This document shows positions 1 through 10,671 of a DNA stretch of 64,000 bases, piece after piece. The stretch spans positions 186,001 to 250,000 of the forward strand of contig NZ_JAQITF010000001.1 in NCBI RefSeq assembly GCF_028618665.1, read 5' to 3'. Made by a program: the position numbers and the translations under genes. Each line of letters starts with the position of its first letter. Position 1 is the first letter of the stretch. The notes under the pieces are model-generated. The model saw nothing but the letters and a program-made list of their open reading frames with translations, was not told the origin of the DNA and did no database searches. Source of the DNA: Bartonella sp. AU16XJBT (lineage in GTDB: Bacteria; Pseudomonadota; Alphaproteobacteria; Rhizobiales; Rhizobiaceae).

Positions 1-1226
1 CAAAGAACTTCTGCATTCTCTGCATTTGAAGCACTTACTAAATTTAAAAGCATGGCAAAGGATACCGGCAAATCAACCTGCGGTGGACAACCATTATGAA
101 TATGCCATACAGGATTATTAAGCCGTTCTTGCCAACTTTGACGACCATAGGCTGAAAGATGTGCATAATACTCATCAACGGCTTTGGGAATAACATCAAA
201 ATAAAGCCTTTTGGCTGTCTTGGGCTTTGAAAACATATAAAGCCCTAAACTCTCCGTTGGGGCGTAAGTAAGCCATTCATCAATGGTTAAGCCATTTCCT
301 TTTGATTTGGAAATTTTCTGCCCTTTCTCATCCAAAAAGAGCTCATAGTTAAATCCTTCTGGAGGCTTCCCACCCAATACTTTACAAATTTTAGAAGAAA
401 GATTTGTGGAATCGATAAGATCTTTTCCTGCCATTTCATAATCAATGCCAAGCGCTGTCCAACGCATAGCCCAATCGACCTTCCACTGACACTTAACTTT
501 GCCCCCTGTAACCTCTGTTTCTATGGTTTCTCCTGTTTCGGGTTCAATATAAGTAACCGTTCCTTTTTCAACATTCCGCGCAATCATCGGGACCTGTAAT
601 ACTTTTCCAGAAAAGGGAGAAATCGGTAAAAAGAGAGAATAGGTTGCTTGTCGTTCTTCACCCAATGTCGGTAAAATAATTGCCATCACCTTGTCATAAC
701 AAGCAAGGATTTTTAAAAGTGTTTCATCAAAACGACCCGAACTGTAATAATCCGTAGCACTTGCAAATTCATAATCAAAACCAAAACGATCAAGAAAAGC
801 CCGTAAACGTGCATTATTCGCTGCTCCAAAAGAAGGATAATCATCTCCAAAAGGATCAGGTACACGACTCAACGGTTGACCGAGATAATGTTCCATTTTC
901 TCGCGATCAGGCACATTCTCAGGGACCTTGCGCAAACCATCCATATCATCAGAAAAACAAAGCAACTTTGTTTTTACTTTATTCTCTGTAAGAATATGAA
1001 ATGCATGACGCACCATGGTTGTACGTGCAACTTCCCCAAAAGTCCCAATATGCGGTAAACCAGATGGTCCATAACCCGTTTCAAATATTACACTATCTGG
1101 GTAACCTGTTTTTTCATACCGTTTGATAATCTTACGTGCTTCTTCAAATGGCCAAGTTCTCGATTGAGCAGCCGCATCCTTTAATTCAGGCGTAAGGCTA
1201 AGGGCATCACACTGATCACGCATCAT
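1..1226 (-). CDS. lysK: Class I lysyl-tRNA synthetase (partial, C-terminus outside window)
   Basis: Charges tRNA-Lys with lysine in the cytoplasm. It belongs to the class I (archaeal-type) LysRS found in alphaproteobacteria, not the class II LysS. About 408 codons are visible; the gene runs off the left edge, so roughly the last quarter of a typical ~550-residue protein is missing. The reverse-strand translation begins [15 protein letters not shown] and contains the class I nucleotide-binding motif as [14 protein letters not shown] near residue 55 and the KMSKS-type loop as [11 protein letters not shown] near residue 305. Two ATGs in tandem open the frame; I took the outer one. It is separated from argG by 371 bp without a gene. 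Confidence 0.93.
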   Translation of the reverse strand, partial: MMRDQCDALSLTPELKDAAAQSRTWPFEEARKIIKRYEKTGYPDSVIFETGYGPSGLPHIGTFGEVARTTMVRHAFHILTENKVKTKLLCFSDDMDGLRKVPENVPDREKMEHYLGQPLSRVPDPFGDDYPSFGAANNARLRAFLDRFGFDYEFASATDYYSSGRFDETLLKILACYDKVMAIILPTLGEERQATYSLFLPISPFSGKVLQVPMIARNVEKGTVTYIEPETGETIETEVTGGKVKCQWKVDWAMRWTALGIDYEMAGKDLIDSTNLSSKICKVLGGKPPEGFNYELFLDEKGQKISKSKGNGLTIDEWLTYAPTESLGLYMFSKPKTAKRLYFDVIPKAVDEYYAHLSAYGRQSWQERLNNPVWHIHNGCPPQVDLPVSFAMLLNLVSASNAENAEVL

Positions 1227-1597
1227 TATTTATCCTAAAAATTATACTTTTTCAAAATAGGGTGTATGGTTCTTGAATTTATTCGTCAATAATAGCAAGC
1301 AAAAAGATGTAAATTTCTTGATACTCTTGGTCAAAATACAAAAACCACCCCCGCTGTAAACATATTTTGTTCTGAGAGAAATAAAAAACATTGAATATTA
1401 TAAAGCAAAATTGTCTTGTTTTGATTATCAAAGCCTTCTTTTCTCTTACCACGAGGCTTGCTTATTATATTTATAAGCACAAAAGCGAAGTCTCTAACAG
1501 TAAACGAAAGAACCTTAAGAACCAATAAACAAAAATACTTAGATAAAGTGTTTCATATAAAAACAATGCCCCATATGATACTTTTCAAAGTAATTTT
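1227..1597. other. Non-coding gap lysK-argG
   Basis: AT-rich stretch upstream of lysK and downstream of argG, both on the minus strand. It should contain the lysK promoter. A 64-codon minus-strand frame (1331-1525) has no recognisable family, and I do not count it as a gene. I see no RNA gene or strong hairpin here. Confidence 0.5.
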
Positions 1598-2833
1598 TTA
1601 TCTTTTTTCTTTATCATCTTGATGACGCATGGCTAATGTACGCAAACGAAGAGCATTTAATTTAATAAAACCTGTTGCATCTCTTTGATCATAAGCGCCT
1701 TGATCATCCTCAAAAGTCACCAACTCACTAGAATAAAGTGACTTTTTACTTTGGCGCCCTTCAACGATCACATTTCCTTTATAGAGCTTTAACGTAACTT
1801 CACCTTCAACATGTTCTTGAGATAAATCAATCGCTGCCTGCAACATCTTACGTTCCGGAGAAAACCAAAATCCATAATAAATGAGTTCTGCATAACGTGG
1901 CATTAATTCATCTTTCAAATGAGCTGCACCACGATCTAGCGTTAAAGATTCTATAGCTCTATGAGCCGTTAAAAGGATAGTTCCCCCTGGTGTTTCATAA
2001 ATACCCCGCGATTTCATACCCACAAAGCGATTTTCCACCAAATCTAACCGACCAATACCATTATCGCGCCCATAATGATTTAATTCTGCAAGTAAAGTTG
2101 CAGGGGTTAAACTTTTTCCATTGATTGAAACAGCATCACCTTTTTTAAAGCCAAGAGTGATTCTGGTTGCTTGATCTGGAGCAGCTTCCGGCGAAAGAGT
2201 ACGCATATGGGCATATTCAGGAGCAGGAAGGGCTGGATCTTCTAAAATCTTTCCTTCTGATGAAGAATGCAATAAATTTGCATCTACTGAAAAAGGCGCT
2301 TCACCTTGTTTATCCTTTTCTACAGGAATTTGATGTGTACGGGCAAATTTAAAGAGATCTGTCCGACTCTTAAAATCCCAATCACGCCACGGTGCAATAA
2401 TCTTTATATCAGGATTAAGAGCATAAGCGGAAAGCTCAAAACGTACCTGATCATTGCCTTTTCCTGTTGCTCCATGAGCAATTGCATCGGCCCCTGTTTC
2501 CTTAGCAATTTCAATAAGGCGTTTTGAAATAAGTGGACGTGCAATTGACGTTCCTAAAAGATAACTCCCCTCATAAACGGTATTGGCCCGAAACATCGGG
2601 AAAACAAAATCACGCACAAATTCTTCACGCAAATCTTCAATGTAGATTTCTTTAACACCGAGCATTTCAGCTTTACGACGAGCAAATTCTAGCTCTTCGC
2701 CCTGCCCCAAATCCGCTGTAAAAGTTACAACTTCAACGCCTAGCGTACTTTGCAACCATTTGAGAATAATTGACGTATCTAACCCCCCTGAATAAGCCAA
2801 AACAACTTTTCTAATATTTTGCCACTTTTTCAT
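1598..2833 (-). CDS. argG: Argininosuccinate synthase
   Basis: Joins citrulline and aspartate with ATP cleavage to AMP to give argininosuccinate, the penultimate step of arginine synthesis. The 411-residue length is usual for the family. The N-terminal ATP-pyrophosphatase P-loop AYSGGLDTS lies at residues 13-21. Further family signatures are [13 protein letters not shown] near residue 119 and APWRDW near residue 146. The ATG start directly precedes the conserved first beta strand. It stands alone: the next gene upstream is divergent across 166 bp, which must hold both promoters. No argH is nearby. Confidence 0.97.
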   Translation of the reverse strand: MKKWQNIRKVVLAYSGGLDTSIILKWLQSTLGVEVVTFTADLGQGEELEFARRKAEMLGVKEIYIEDLREEFVRDFVFPMFRANTVYEGSYLLGTSIARPLISKRLIEIAKETGADAIAHGATGKGNDQVRFELSAYALNPDIKIIAPWRDWDFKSRTDLFKFARTHQIPVEKDKQGEAPFSVDANLLHSSSEGKILEDPALPAPEYAHMRTLSPEAAPDQATRITLGFKKGDAVSINGKSLTPATLLAELNHYGRDNGIGRLDLVENRFVGMKSRGIYETPGGTILLTAHRAIESLTLDRGAAHLKDELMPRYAELIYYGFWFSPERKMLQAAIDLSQEHVEGEVTLKLYKGNVIVEGRQSKKSLYSSELVTFEDDQGAYDQRDATGFIKLNALRLRTLAMRHQDDKEKR

Positions 2834-2999
2834 TCTAATGCTCTATACAAATTGCTCTTTTTTTCTAAAAAATTAAAACGATGCAAGAAGTATAAAAATA
2901 AATTCTCTTTAAACAACATTAAAAAGACTCAAAAAGCATAAATAAAGACGCTTCAAAGTATAAATAATGAACATTACTTAAAAATAAGAGGAGATTGAC

Positions 3000-3641
3000 G
3001 TGTCATTTCTACCGGAGTGGTCTATTGTTGTACAATTTGCTTTAGCATCGTTGATTTTAGCACTTATTCCAGGACCTGATATGATGCTTTCTGTAGGACG
3101 AACCATTACACAAAGCAAAAAAGCTGGAATTATGTGCGCCTTAGGAAGTGCAACAGGATTTGCCATTCAAGTTACTGCCGTAGCACTTGGCTTATCAGCG
3201 CTTATTTTTACTGCGCCACACGCTTTTGTTCTTCTGAAAATTGTAGGCGCCTTTTATCTTTTATGGTTTGCCTTTCAAGCGTTACGGAGAAAACCTACAC
3301 TTTCCTTTGAACCAACATCTTCTAAATCTCAAAGCTCTAAACGTAACTATCTTGCTGGTATTGGAATTAATCTTCTCAATCCTAAAGTCATACTCTTTAA
3401 CGCGACATTCTTACCGCAATTTATCAATGCGAATGATCCTATGGCAACACAAAAGTTACTCTTTTTGGGACTCTCTTATATTCCTATTTCTTTTCCCATT
3501 ACAATTTCAGTCGTTTTTACAGCACATAAACTTACCAAAACCCTTAAACAAAATCCTCTTTATCTCCGCTTTCTCGACTGGCTTATTGCAGGTATTTTTA
3601 CCAGCTTTGCCCTTCATCTTCTTATCGTTACAAAAAATTGA
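3000..3641 (+). CDS. LysE/RhtB-family amino acid exporter
   Basis: Inner-membrane export protein of the LysE/RhtB superfamily, whose members pump out amino acids such as homoserine, threonine, lysine or arginine; the substrate cannot be told from sequence. The 213 residues form about six hydrophobic segments. The family signature PGPDMMLSVGRTI lies near residues 23-35, followed by a glycine-rich stretch. A second conserved block, GIGINLLNPKVILF, is near residue 118. The start is GTG, chosen because AGAGGAGAT sits about 6 bases upstream. It is divergent from argG, so arginine or a precursor is a possible but unproven substrate. Confidence 0.88.
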   Translation: MSFLPEWSIVVQFALASLILALIPGPDMMLSVGRTITQSKKAGIMCALGSATGFAIQVTAVALGLSALIFTAPHAFVLLKIVGAFYLLWFAFQALRRKPTLSFEPTSSKSQSSKRNYLAGIGINLLNPKVILFNATFLPQFINANDPMATQKLLFLGLSYIPISFPITISVVFTAHKLTKTLKQNPLYLRFLDWLIAGIFTSFALHLLIVTKN

Positions 3642-4389
3642 TTTAAAGGTGTAATTTATCGTTTTTAATTTAAATGTGAATTCTAGATATTGTGAAACGC
3701 TCTCAATTTTACATCTGTTTATGTTGAATTAAACAATAGCTTTCTTGCACATCACAAGAAAAGCTTGAATTGTCATGGGGATAAAAACGATCCAAGAAAA
3801 GAATAGCTCTTATGAATTGTCTTAAACACCTAAAGCCTTTAAAACATTGAAAACTAAAAAATAGAATAATGGTACCAACTTACACCTTTATTAAACCTAA
3901 AAGTATGGATGGTATAATATATTTCACAGAGGCTTTTGTATTATACTCTTCACAGAAATTTTTGCGACATGGGGAGTGCATTAAGATGTCAATGGACAAA
4001 AATGGTAATTTATATTTTAGACACTCCGTTTTTTGTGTGAAGTGTAATCTTGTTAAAGAACGTAACAAACAAAAGCATGAGGCAATGTACATCTTAAAAG
4101 ATATTACCGCAGATGCTTTTAAAAGTCATAAAGCCGAAGTAAAGAGTGTGAGGTGGAAATGTGTAGCCCTTGAGACTTTCCTCTAAATTAGGTTTCATCC
4201 TCATTTCAGAGATTATGCAAACGGACTTTATGCAATATCTTTTCCCCTATTGAATCTATAAAAGCTGAGATTGTTCATCTCGCACTGTTCCACCTTAAGC
4301 TATGTCTTATACATGCTTATTTTATGCGAGGTTTATACGTTGATTTACAGAAAAAAGCATAAGCTTTATATCACTGAAAACTGTGTTAA
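3642..4389. other. Non-coding gap between the LysE-type exporter gene and rlmN
   Basis: About 750 bp with no gene I can support. A 105-codon plus-strand frame (3869-4186) and an overlapping 70-codon minus-strand frame exist, but neither has a recognisable domain, a good ribosome binding site or coding-like composition. The region separates two convergent genes and looks like decayed DNA. Confidence 0.5.
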
Positions 4390-5616
4390 CTAATGACCAA
4401 TGGCATTTTCAAGTTTCAAACGTTCAGATTTCCGTAAGCGCTCTGAAGCCGATTTAAGCTGTCCACATGCCGCTAAGATATCGCGTCCACGCGGTATTCG
4501 AATAGGAGAAGCATAGCCTGCTTGATTAACAACATCAGCAAAACGCTCTATTTGCTCCCAATCAGAACATTGATAATTACTCCCTGGCCACGGATTAAAA
4601 GGAATTAAATTAATCTTAGCAGGAATCCCTTTCAATAGCTGAATCAATCGCTTAGCATCATCTAAACTATCATTGATATCTTTCAGCATAACATATTCAA
4701 ATGTAATTCGTTTTGCATTAGACAAACCAGGATAATTACGACAAGCATCCATGAGTAAAGAAAGCGGATATTTTTTATTGATAGGAACAAGCATATCCCT
4801 TAGTGTATCGTGTACAGCGTGGAGTGAAATTGCTAACATAACACCAATTTCTTCTCCGGTTCGGATAATTCCAGGAACAACCCCACTAGTTGAAAGCGTA
4901 ATCCGACGTTTTGATAAAGAAAGTCCATCGCCATCAGAAGCGATCAATAAAGCTTTTTTTACAGCTTCAAAATTATAAAGAGGTTCTCCCATTCCCATCA
5001 TAACAATATTGGTAATTTTGCGCCCTTCAACAGGAACAATTGCCCCATCAGGAGTATCCTTATCAGGAAAATCACCCAAACAATCACGTGCAACCAACAA
5101 TTGTGCCAAAATTTCTTCCGCAGTCAGATTGCGAACAAGCATCTGCGTTCCCGTATGACAAAAAGAGCAGGTTAATGTACATCCCACTTGCGATGAAAGA
5201 CATAAGGTCCCACGTCCTTCTTCAGGGATATAAACCGTTTCAATTTCAACAGGCCTTCCAGCTCCACGCGCTGGAAAACGTAAGAGCCATTTACGTGTAC
5301 CGTCCTTTGATATTTGTTCTCCAACAATTTCCGGACGTGCAATGGAAAAATGACGTTTAAGTGTTTCCTGCATTGCTTTAGAAATATTCAGCATTTCATC
5401 AAAATTTGAAACACCACGTACATAAAGCCAATGCCAAAGCTGACGCGCACGCATACGCGTTTGACGCTCTGGTACACCAAGTGTCTTCAAAGCTTGCACT
5501 ATTTCATCTTGCGATAATCCAATTAAAGAGAGTTTAGAACTCTCCTTCACAACAATATTATCTGTTTTTCGTTCTATACATGAACCAACAGGCCTAAGAT
5601 CATAGGAAATAGCCAT
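4390..5616 (-). CDS. rlmN: Dual-specificity 23S rRNA A2503 / tRNA A37 C2-methyltransferase (radical SAM)
   Basis: Radical-SAM enzyme that methylates C2 of adenosine 2503 in 23S rRNA and of A37 in some tRNAs. The CxxxCxxC iron-sulfur motif is CTLTCSFC at residues 146-153. The GMGEPL motif lies near residue 208. The conserved C-terminal cysteine that forms the methyl-enzyme adduct is in [11 protein letters not shown] near residue 384. The 408-residue length matches alphaproteobacterial RlmN, which carries a short N-terminal extension. It lies 42 bp downstream of the IalB-family gene on the same strand and could be partly co-transcribed with it. Confidence 0.96.
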   Translation of the reverse strand: MAISYDLRPVGSCIERKTDNIVVKESSKLSLIGLSQDEIVQALKTLGVPERQTRMRARQLWHWLYVRGVSNFDEMLNISKAMQETLKRHFSIARPEIVGEQISKDGTRKWLLRFPARGAGRPVEIETVYIPEEGRGTLCLSSQVGCTLTCSFCHTGTQMLVRNLTAEEILAQLLVARDCLGDFPDKDTPDGAIVPVEGRKITNIVMMGMGEPLYNFEAVKKALLIASDGDGLSLSKRRITLSTSGVVPGIIRTGEEIGVMLAISLHAVHDTLRDMLVPINKKYPLSLLMDACRNYPGLSNAKRITFEYVMLKDINDSLDDAKRLIQLLKGIPAKINLIPFNPWPGSNYQCSDWEQIERFADVVNQAGYASPIRIPRGRDILAACGQLKSASERLRKSERLKLENAIGH

Positions 5617-5658
5617 TGCTTTCCAATTTACATCACTATTTTAGAAGTTATCAAAACC

Positions 5659-6168
5659 TTAATGGCACTTTTGAGCTGCATTTAAGGCAGCAGTGACCCC
5701 TTTTAAGGAATAAGTATAGGTGGTATGCGTTCCCCGTTTTGATATTGCCTTCACTGTCATATTGTTTCCAGCACGCATAGCAGAAACAAGCTGTTTTTCT
5801 AGCTCTGATGACGCCAACCAAGCTGAAGAATCCTTCGTAAAGAAATCAAAGTCCTTATCTCCAATGGTCACTGTCACTCTCGACCCTTCTTGAAGCGTAT
5901 AACCAGCCATAAACTGCGGCTCAAACGAAAGAGGCGATTGAGAACGCTTGGTAACTAAGAAAAAATTATCACCATGATTAACCGTCGTTGGAAGAGAATT
6001 CAAAGGAACAGACAACACATAGCAAATCGTATTTTGGGACGATTTATAAGAATAGGCTCCCCACGCTTCAAATTGATTTAAACGGCTTGGCGTTTGTGCA
6101 CACGCCACCCCACCTGTAACAAGAACCATTACAGATGCAGCAATAACAGTCTTTTTAAACATCTTCAT
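5659..6168 (-). CDS. IalB-family (invasion-associated locus B) secreted protein
   Basis: Small exported protein of the invasion-associated locus B family, widespread in Hyphomicrobiales and named for a Bartonella protein that aids erythrocyte invasion. This is probably a paralogue and not ialB itself, which is normally next to ialA. The signal peptide covers about residues 1-24, with likely cleavage after ACA. The mature part starts with the family pattern (FEAWGAY, CYVLSVPL) and has cysteines near residue 49 and at the C-terminus (QKCH), a possible disulfide pair. The length of 169 residues is typical. Start at the first ATG; a second ATG two codons on is equally possible. Confidence 0.87.
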   Translation of the reverse strand: MKMFKKTVIAASVMVLVTGGVACAQTPSRLNQFEAWGAYSYKSSQNTICYVLSVPLNSLPTTVNHGDNFFLVTKRSQSPLSFEPQFMAGYTLQEGSRVTVTIGDKDFDFFTKDSSAWLASSELEKQLVSAMRAGNNMTVKAISKRGTHTTYTYSLKGVTAALNAAQKCH

Positions 6169-7561
6169 TTAGCTCACTTCTTTAATCTTTAACAAGACTC
6201 TCTTCATTAGAAAAGTTCAAATAAAAACTTCTCGATACTCACGTGTAATTATCCTAATTCCTTCAATAAGCAAAATATTTTCACAGCAATCAGAACAGAT
6301 TTTTACGTTCCATTGTGACCTTTTAGTCGTTACTAAAATATGAACTTTTTATTCAATAATCACATTAAAAAACAACATTTTTGATTTTATATCACTCATT
6401 TCGTTTTTGCATAAAAAACGTTCTCTTTAATCTGCTGCAAAACTTTGAAAATACACCCTGCACTCCAAAAGAAATTTCATAGCCTTGTGAATATCATTTC
6501 TCAAATCTAAACATTCAATACATGTCTGTCCGTAAGATACTCCACCTTCCATCCATTATAGTGTATTCATACCTCGTATTCAATATCGTCCTGATATCGC
6601 CTTTTCGTAATATTAAAAATATCTTGCAAAAATAATCAAATATTATCAATATATTAATCATAAAACATAGAGACTTTAAATCCTGTCTCAATAATGACAT
6701 GCAACTTTGTTTGTTATGAAACTATTTCCCTATATCTCATCTCAAATTATTAATTTTTAAAATGATTTTAACCACTTACACAAGCTTAACCATATTGTTA
6801 ATGCATTAGAGAATATCTTCCTTCCTGTTACAAAAACTTCTGAAGAATTCTTTTGTCTCGTTTTCTTATCTTATTTTTAGGTAATTTATAAATAAAAATA
6901 TAAAACTTTTTTCTATAGCAGCTCTAAACTCTCCACCTTATCGTCTTTTAAACAACATTTTAATCAATTAAAGCATCATTGAATAAATTTTTCTATAAAA
7001 CTCTTTCACCCAGCCTAAAGCTATCATTTTCATTCATACCGTACAAATTTGTTTTTTAGCATGAGCTCTATACAACAGTTGCGATCTAAACCATATCTAT
7101 TAAAATAGCTGATCTCTTCCTCGCCCTCAAAGGACGAAGATTCTTAACCCCATCTGGCCTGTCAACAATTCGGATTTTGTTAAGCAAGCTCCTCTTGTCT
7201 TTCAATTCATGGAATTCTACAAGCAAGTCCTGCTTAAGAATATTTACGAGGTATCCTAAAAGCACTTAATGTATTAAGAAAACTTACATGCCTTATCTCA
7301 TCATACCTCACGTGCTATTGTTTTACAGCATAAAAGGACAAAAGAATTCAAGAGCATAATGATTGGGTGCTTTAATATATGGGAACAATAAAAAATAAGT
7401 ACTTTGTTTTTGTTGCTTGCGATTTTAAAAAAGATTCGCTTAGAAACGATTTTTTAAAATCGCATAACGTAATCTTTTGCTATCAGCCCTTTAAGATACA
7501 AATTATATTATTTCTACCCTCTATGGTGTATACCCCGCAATTTATACACTCATAATCCCTT
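6169..7561. other. Long non-coding gap (about 1.4 kb)
   Basis: No supported gene. The base composition is very AT-rich up to about 7000. From about 7080 to 7560 it is less so, and plus-strand frames there are long but broken by several stops, as expected of a decayed gene. I cannot name the ancestor. The part next to 6168 should hold the promoter of the IalB-family gene. No tRNA-like or CRISPR-like pattern was seen. Confidence 0.5.
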
Positions 7562-8026
7562 TTAAGCTGCATTTGATTCTGAAGTTTGAATCAATAAAGC
7601 ATAAAGCGCATTGGCATTATGCGTATTGCGCAATTTTTGCACAACATCAGCATGACGCAAAACACGTGCAATCTGTGATAAAGCTTTTAAGTGATCTGCA
7701 CCAGCATTTTCAGGTGCCAAAAGAAGAAAAACGAGATCTATAGGTTCGTCATCGAGAGCTTCAAAATCAACTGGGCTTTCAAGACGTGCAAATATACCAA
7801 TAATCCGATTAATATCAGGTAATTTTCCATGAGGAATCGCAATACCACCACCAAGCCCCGTTGAACCAAGCTTCTCGCGTTGCAAAACAATATCAAAAAT
7901 TATATGCTCACTAAGACCTGTCAGCTTAGACGCTTTTTCGGCTAAAATTTGTAGAACTTGTTTTTTCGAATTAGCCTTAAGAGCCGGAATAATTGCTTCC
8001 GGTGCTATTAACTCACTCAAATTCAT
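7562..8026 (-). CDS. ptsN: PTS IIA-like nitrogen-regulatory protein
   Basis: EIIA-Ntr, the terminal phosphoacceptor of the regulatory PTS-Ntr phosphorelay (PtsP-PtsO-PtsN), which adjusts metabolism and potassium or stress responses rather than importing sugar. The 154 residues form one PTS EIIA type-2 domain. The phosphorylated histidine is His66 in GGGIAIPHGKLP, and the upstream block REKLGSTGLGGG is typical. In rhizobial relatives the gene follows lptB-rpoN-hpf. Here rpoN and an intact hpf are missing, and 1.17 kb of non-coding DNA separates it from lptB. Confidence 0.95.
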   Translation of the reverse strand: MNLSELIAPEAIIPALKANSKKQVLQILAEKASKLTGLSEHIIFDIVLQREKLGSTGLGGGIAIPHGKLPDINRIIGIFARLESPVDFEALDDEPIDLVFLLLAPENAGADHLKALSQIARVLRHADVVQKLRNTHNANALYALLIQTSESNAA

Positions 8027-9195
8027 CCTTTAATTTTCCTCTTACACGCTTAAATGCTCACCAATAAACCTATAAATGGTGTCGATATTTAAAGTTCTTT
8101 CACTTTTCGCAACATCGCATGTGTTTTTATTTTTCAATTTATAACGGGTGATGGCTTAATACGTCTCATATCATTTTTAACAGAACAATAAATAGTGTTT
8201 AGCTCCTCATTAACAGCATGAGAACAGAAAAAAAGAAACGAAGTTGTTCATAAAATTAATTTCCTTAAAACACTAGAAAAGGGCATTATTCATAAATTTA
8301 TTAAACTTGTCACAAGAGTTAATGTATAATTCCCCATTAGATTTTTTTCTTTCTTTAAAAATAAGTTCTTAATAGAATGAGAAGCATATTGAGCAAAATA
8401 GACCTTTAGTTTGAGAATTACTGTATAGCTTAAACAAAGCCTTATAACAAGAATCTAAAAGCTTTTAGAATTTTGATGATTATTTTAAAAGATTTATAGA
8501 TTTAGCCTAATATTTGTCGCCGCGCTCCTATTTTTAAATACGCCACACAAACCAATAAAACACGACAATCCCTCTTAAATAAATGCAATATATAACGGAT
8601 GCTCCAATTAAAATACCCGAAACAGCATCAGCGATATGTTCTTTGATTCGACAGAGAAAAATATGATAAATATCTCTCACCTTTCAATAACACACGCATT
8701 TATTTACAGCCTCATTTATCATTCATTATCGCGTTAATCTAGTGATATCTTTTCTATGATACAATCATAAGTAACCTCAACCAATAAAATAATAAACTCA
8801 TCTTATAGTGATGAAGCCTTTTGTACCTCTCAATAAAATTTTTTAGATTACACTCATAAAAGAAGTTTTGGCATAAATAAGGAAATTTTCAATAATTCAA
8901 TAATAATGTAAAGAATACAATCACCAGAAAAAATCTTATTGCATACCCCAATTAAAAAACTTTATCCTAAAGTCGTCTTCTTTTGTTGATTTACAATCTT
9001 TAAAAACATCATCAATAAAGGAACAATTGCCTTTGTTTCTGTAATAAAAATATATATCGATAATAATTCTTTATTAATAATCACAACGAAATCTCATCCA
9101 CCTCCTTTGGAATGTGTTTGATTACCTAAAATAGCGTTTGTGACGATCATGTTGTTTCTGTTAAACTTAAATGGAAACGTAGGAAAGCTGTAAAA
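8027..9195. other. Non-coding gap where rpoN and hpf are expected
   Basis: In related Hyphomicrobiales the minus-strand order here would be lptB-rpoN-hpf-ptsN. No open frame of either gene survives. A minus-strand stretch at about 8510-8700 may be a remnant of hpf (listed separately). I found no trace of the RpoN box or helix-turn-helix. A purine-rich GGAGGT followed by ATG occurs on the minus strand near 9087-9105 but opens only a very short frame. Confidence 0.55.
8510..8700 (-). pseudogene. Possible hpf (ribosome hibernation factor) remnant
   Basis: The minus strand reads RIKEHIADAVSG, which resembles the early helix of long HPF/RaiA proteins (pattern RIxxxIxxAVxKYFDG). In a shifted frame it continues with YLKIGARRQ, loosely like the later part of the N-terminal domain. 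Frames are broken by shifts and stops. The position, just upstream of ptsN in transcription order, is where hpf sits in relatives. Similarity was judged by eye only and is weak. Confidence 0.3.
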
Positions 9196-9990
9196 TCATA
9201 GAGAAAACTGATTTCCCAAATAAATCCTGCGGACATCAACGTTGTTGATAATATCATGAGGACGACCGTGAACTAATACTTTACCGGTGTGAATAATGTA
9301 AGCGCGGTCAACAAGTCCTAATGTCTCGCGTACATTATGATCTGTTATTAAAACACCAATGCCGCGCTTCGTTAAATGACGAATAAGCTGCTGAATATCA
9401 AAAATAGCGATAGGATCAATTCCTGCAAATGGTTCATCAAGTAACATAAAATTAGGACGAGAAGCTAAAGCACGCGCAATTTCAAGCCGTCGACGTTCAC
9501 CCCCGGATAACGAAAGTGCAGGCATTTTACGTAAATGATCAATTTTAAATTCATGTAAAAGGCTATCTAACTCTTCACGTTGTTTAAGGCGATCTTTTTC
9601 AACAACTTCTAAAACAGCTTTAATGTTATTTTCTACTGAAAGACCACGAAAAATAGAGGCCTCCTGCGGAAGATACCCAATACCTAAACGCGCACGTCGA
9701 TACATCGGAAGATGCGTAATATCAAATCCATCAATTTTAATGGATCCTCCATCAGATTTTATGAGCCCCGTAACCATATAAAAACAAGTTGTTTTACCTG
9801 CCCCATTGGGCCCTAAAATGCCAACAGCTTCTCCCGTACGAATGCCAAAAGAAACGCCATTAACAGTTGGTCGTCCTCGATAAACTTTAATCAAATGACT
9901 GGCAATCAAAGTCCCTTTTAAGCGCTTTTTTGAAGCTTCACTTGCAAAATCATAGTTATCAGTCTGTTTTTTTCTTTTGATTCCAAACAT
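9196..9990 (-). CDS. lptB: LPS export ABC transporter ATPase
   Basis: ATPase that powers LptFG to pull lipopolysaccharide from the inner membrane into the Lpt bridge. The Walker A motif is GPNGAGKTT at residues 60-68. The ABC signature is LSGGERRRLEIARALA near residue 160, the Walker B motif is FMLLDEPFAGIDP and the H-loop is ITDHNVRETL. An N-terminal extension of about 25 residues precedes the usual start, as in other alphaproteobacteria. It lies 6 bp after lptA in the operon lptC-lptA-lptB. Confidence 0.96.
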   Translation of the reverse strand: MFGIKRKKQTDNYDFASEASKKRLKGTLIASHLIKVYRGRPTVNGVSFGIRTGEAVGILGPNGAGKTTCFYMVTGLIKSDGGSIKIDGFDITHLPMYRRARLGIGYLPQEASIFRGLSVENNIKAVLEVVEKDRLKQREELDSLLHEFKIDHLRKMPALSLSGGERRRLEIARALASRPNFMLLDEPFAGIDPIAIFDIQQLIRHLTKRGIGVLITDHNVRETLGLVDRAYIIHTGKVLVHGRPHDIINNVDVRRIYLGNQFSL

Positions 9991-9996
9991 GAAATC

Positions 9997-10596
9997 TTAA
10001 TGGCCATTTTTTTGATTTTGTTTAAAAATAATAGAAACGCGACCCTTTTTATTAGTCGTCTCACAACCTTCTAAAAAAGCCTTTCCGCTTTCCATATTTG
10101 CCGTTAGTTTGCATCCTGTTGCTACATTATCACCATCCGTTAATACAACATGATTCCCTGTCAAGCTCATCATTTTTGATTTTCCATCAAAAACGCCTTT
10201 ATCCCCCGTGGCAATTTGCGTAGCTATTTTTATATAAACCTTTCCTAAGGCTTCCATTTTTTGTACGCCCGACGAACCAAACAAAGCAACAGATGATGCC
10301 TTCGTATCTTCCTTGTTTCTATCCGTTCCTTTATAGACTTTATCGTAATAAACAACTAATTTTGCCGTCCGTAAAAGACGTTCACCTTGCACCACTGAAA
10401 CATCACCCTTAAAAAGCGCTATCCCTTCTTTATCACGTATTTCTAAAGAATCTGCATGAAGTTCTACCGGTTCTTTGCCGTTTGATAGACTTATACCAAA
10501 ATGGGTTTCTTCAGCATAGCCTAAAACCGTTCCTCCTCCTAACACTCCCATGCTAAAAGCTAACGCCATACCTATCCATCTTTTGTATGATCTCAT
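9997..10596 (-). CDS. lptA: LPS transport periplasmic protein
   Basis: OstA/LptA-fold periplasmic protein that forms the bridge carrying LPS from LptC to LptD. It has an N-terminal signal peptide of about 27 residues (basic start, long hydrophobic stretch, GYAEE). The mature part begins with the family's PVELHADSLEIRDKEGIALFKGDV-like strands, including LFKGDVSVVQGE. The 199-residue length is normal. It lies between lptC and lptB with short spacing, and that context supports the call, since LptA sequences are divergent. Confidence 0.9.
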   Translation of the reverse strand: MRSYKRWIGMALAFSMGVLGGGTVLGYAEETHFGISLSNGKEPVELHADSLEIRDKEGIALFKGDVSVVQGERLLRTAKLVVYYDKVYKGTDRNKEDTKASSVALFGSSGVQKMEALGKVYIKIATQIATGDKGVFDGKSKMMSLTGNHVVLTDGDNVATGCKLTANMESGKAFLEGCETTNKKGRVSIIFKQNQKNGH

Positions 10597-10671
10597 TATT
10601 TCAATTCTTCTGTCTGTATAGTCACATACTTCTCTTTTAAATATCGTTTAAAGATTCGTATTGATATTGCG

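Noticed and set aside
3869-4186. 105-codon plus-strand frame in the gap before rlmN
   Set aside because: No ribosome binding site, no recognisable domain, an overlapping opposite frame and non-coding-like composition.
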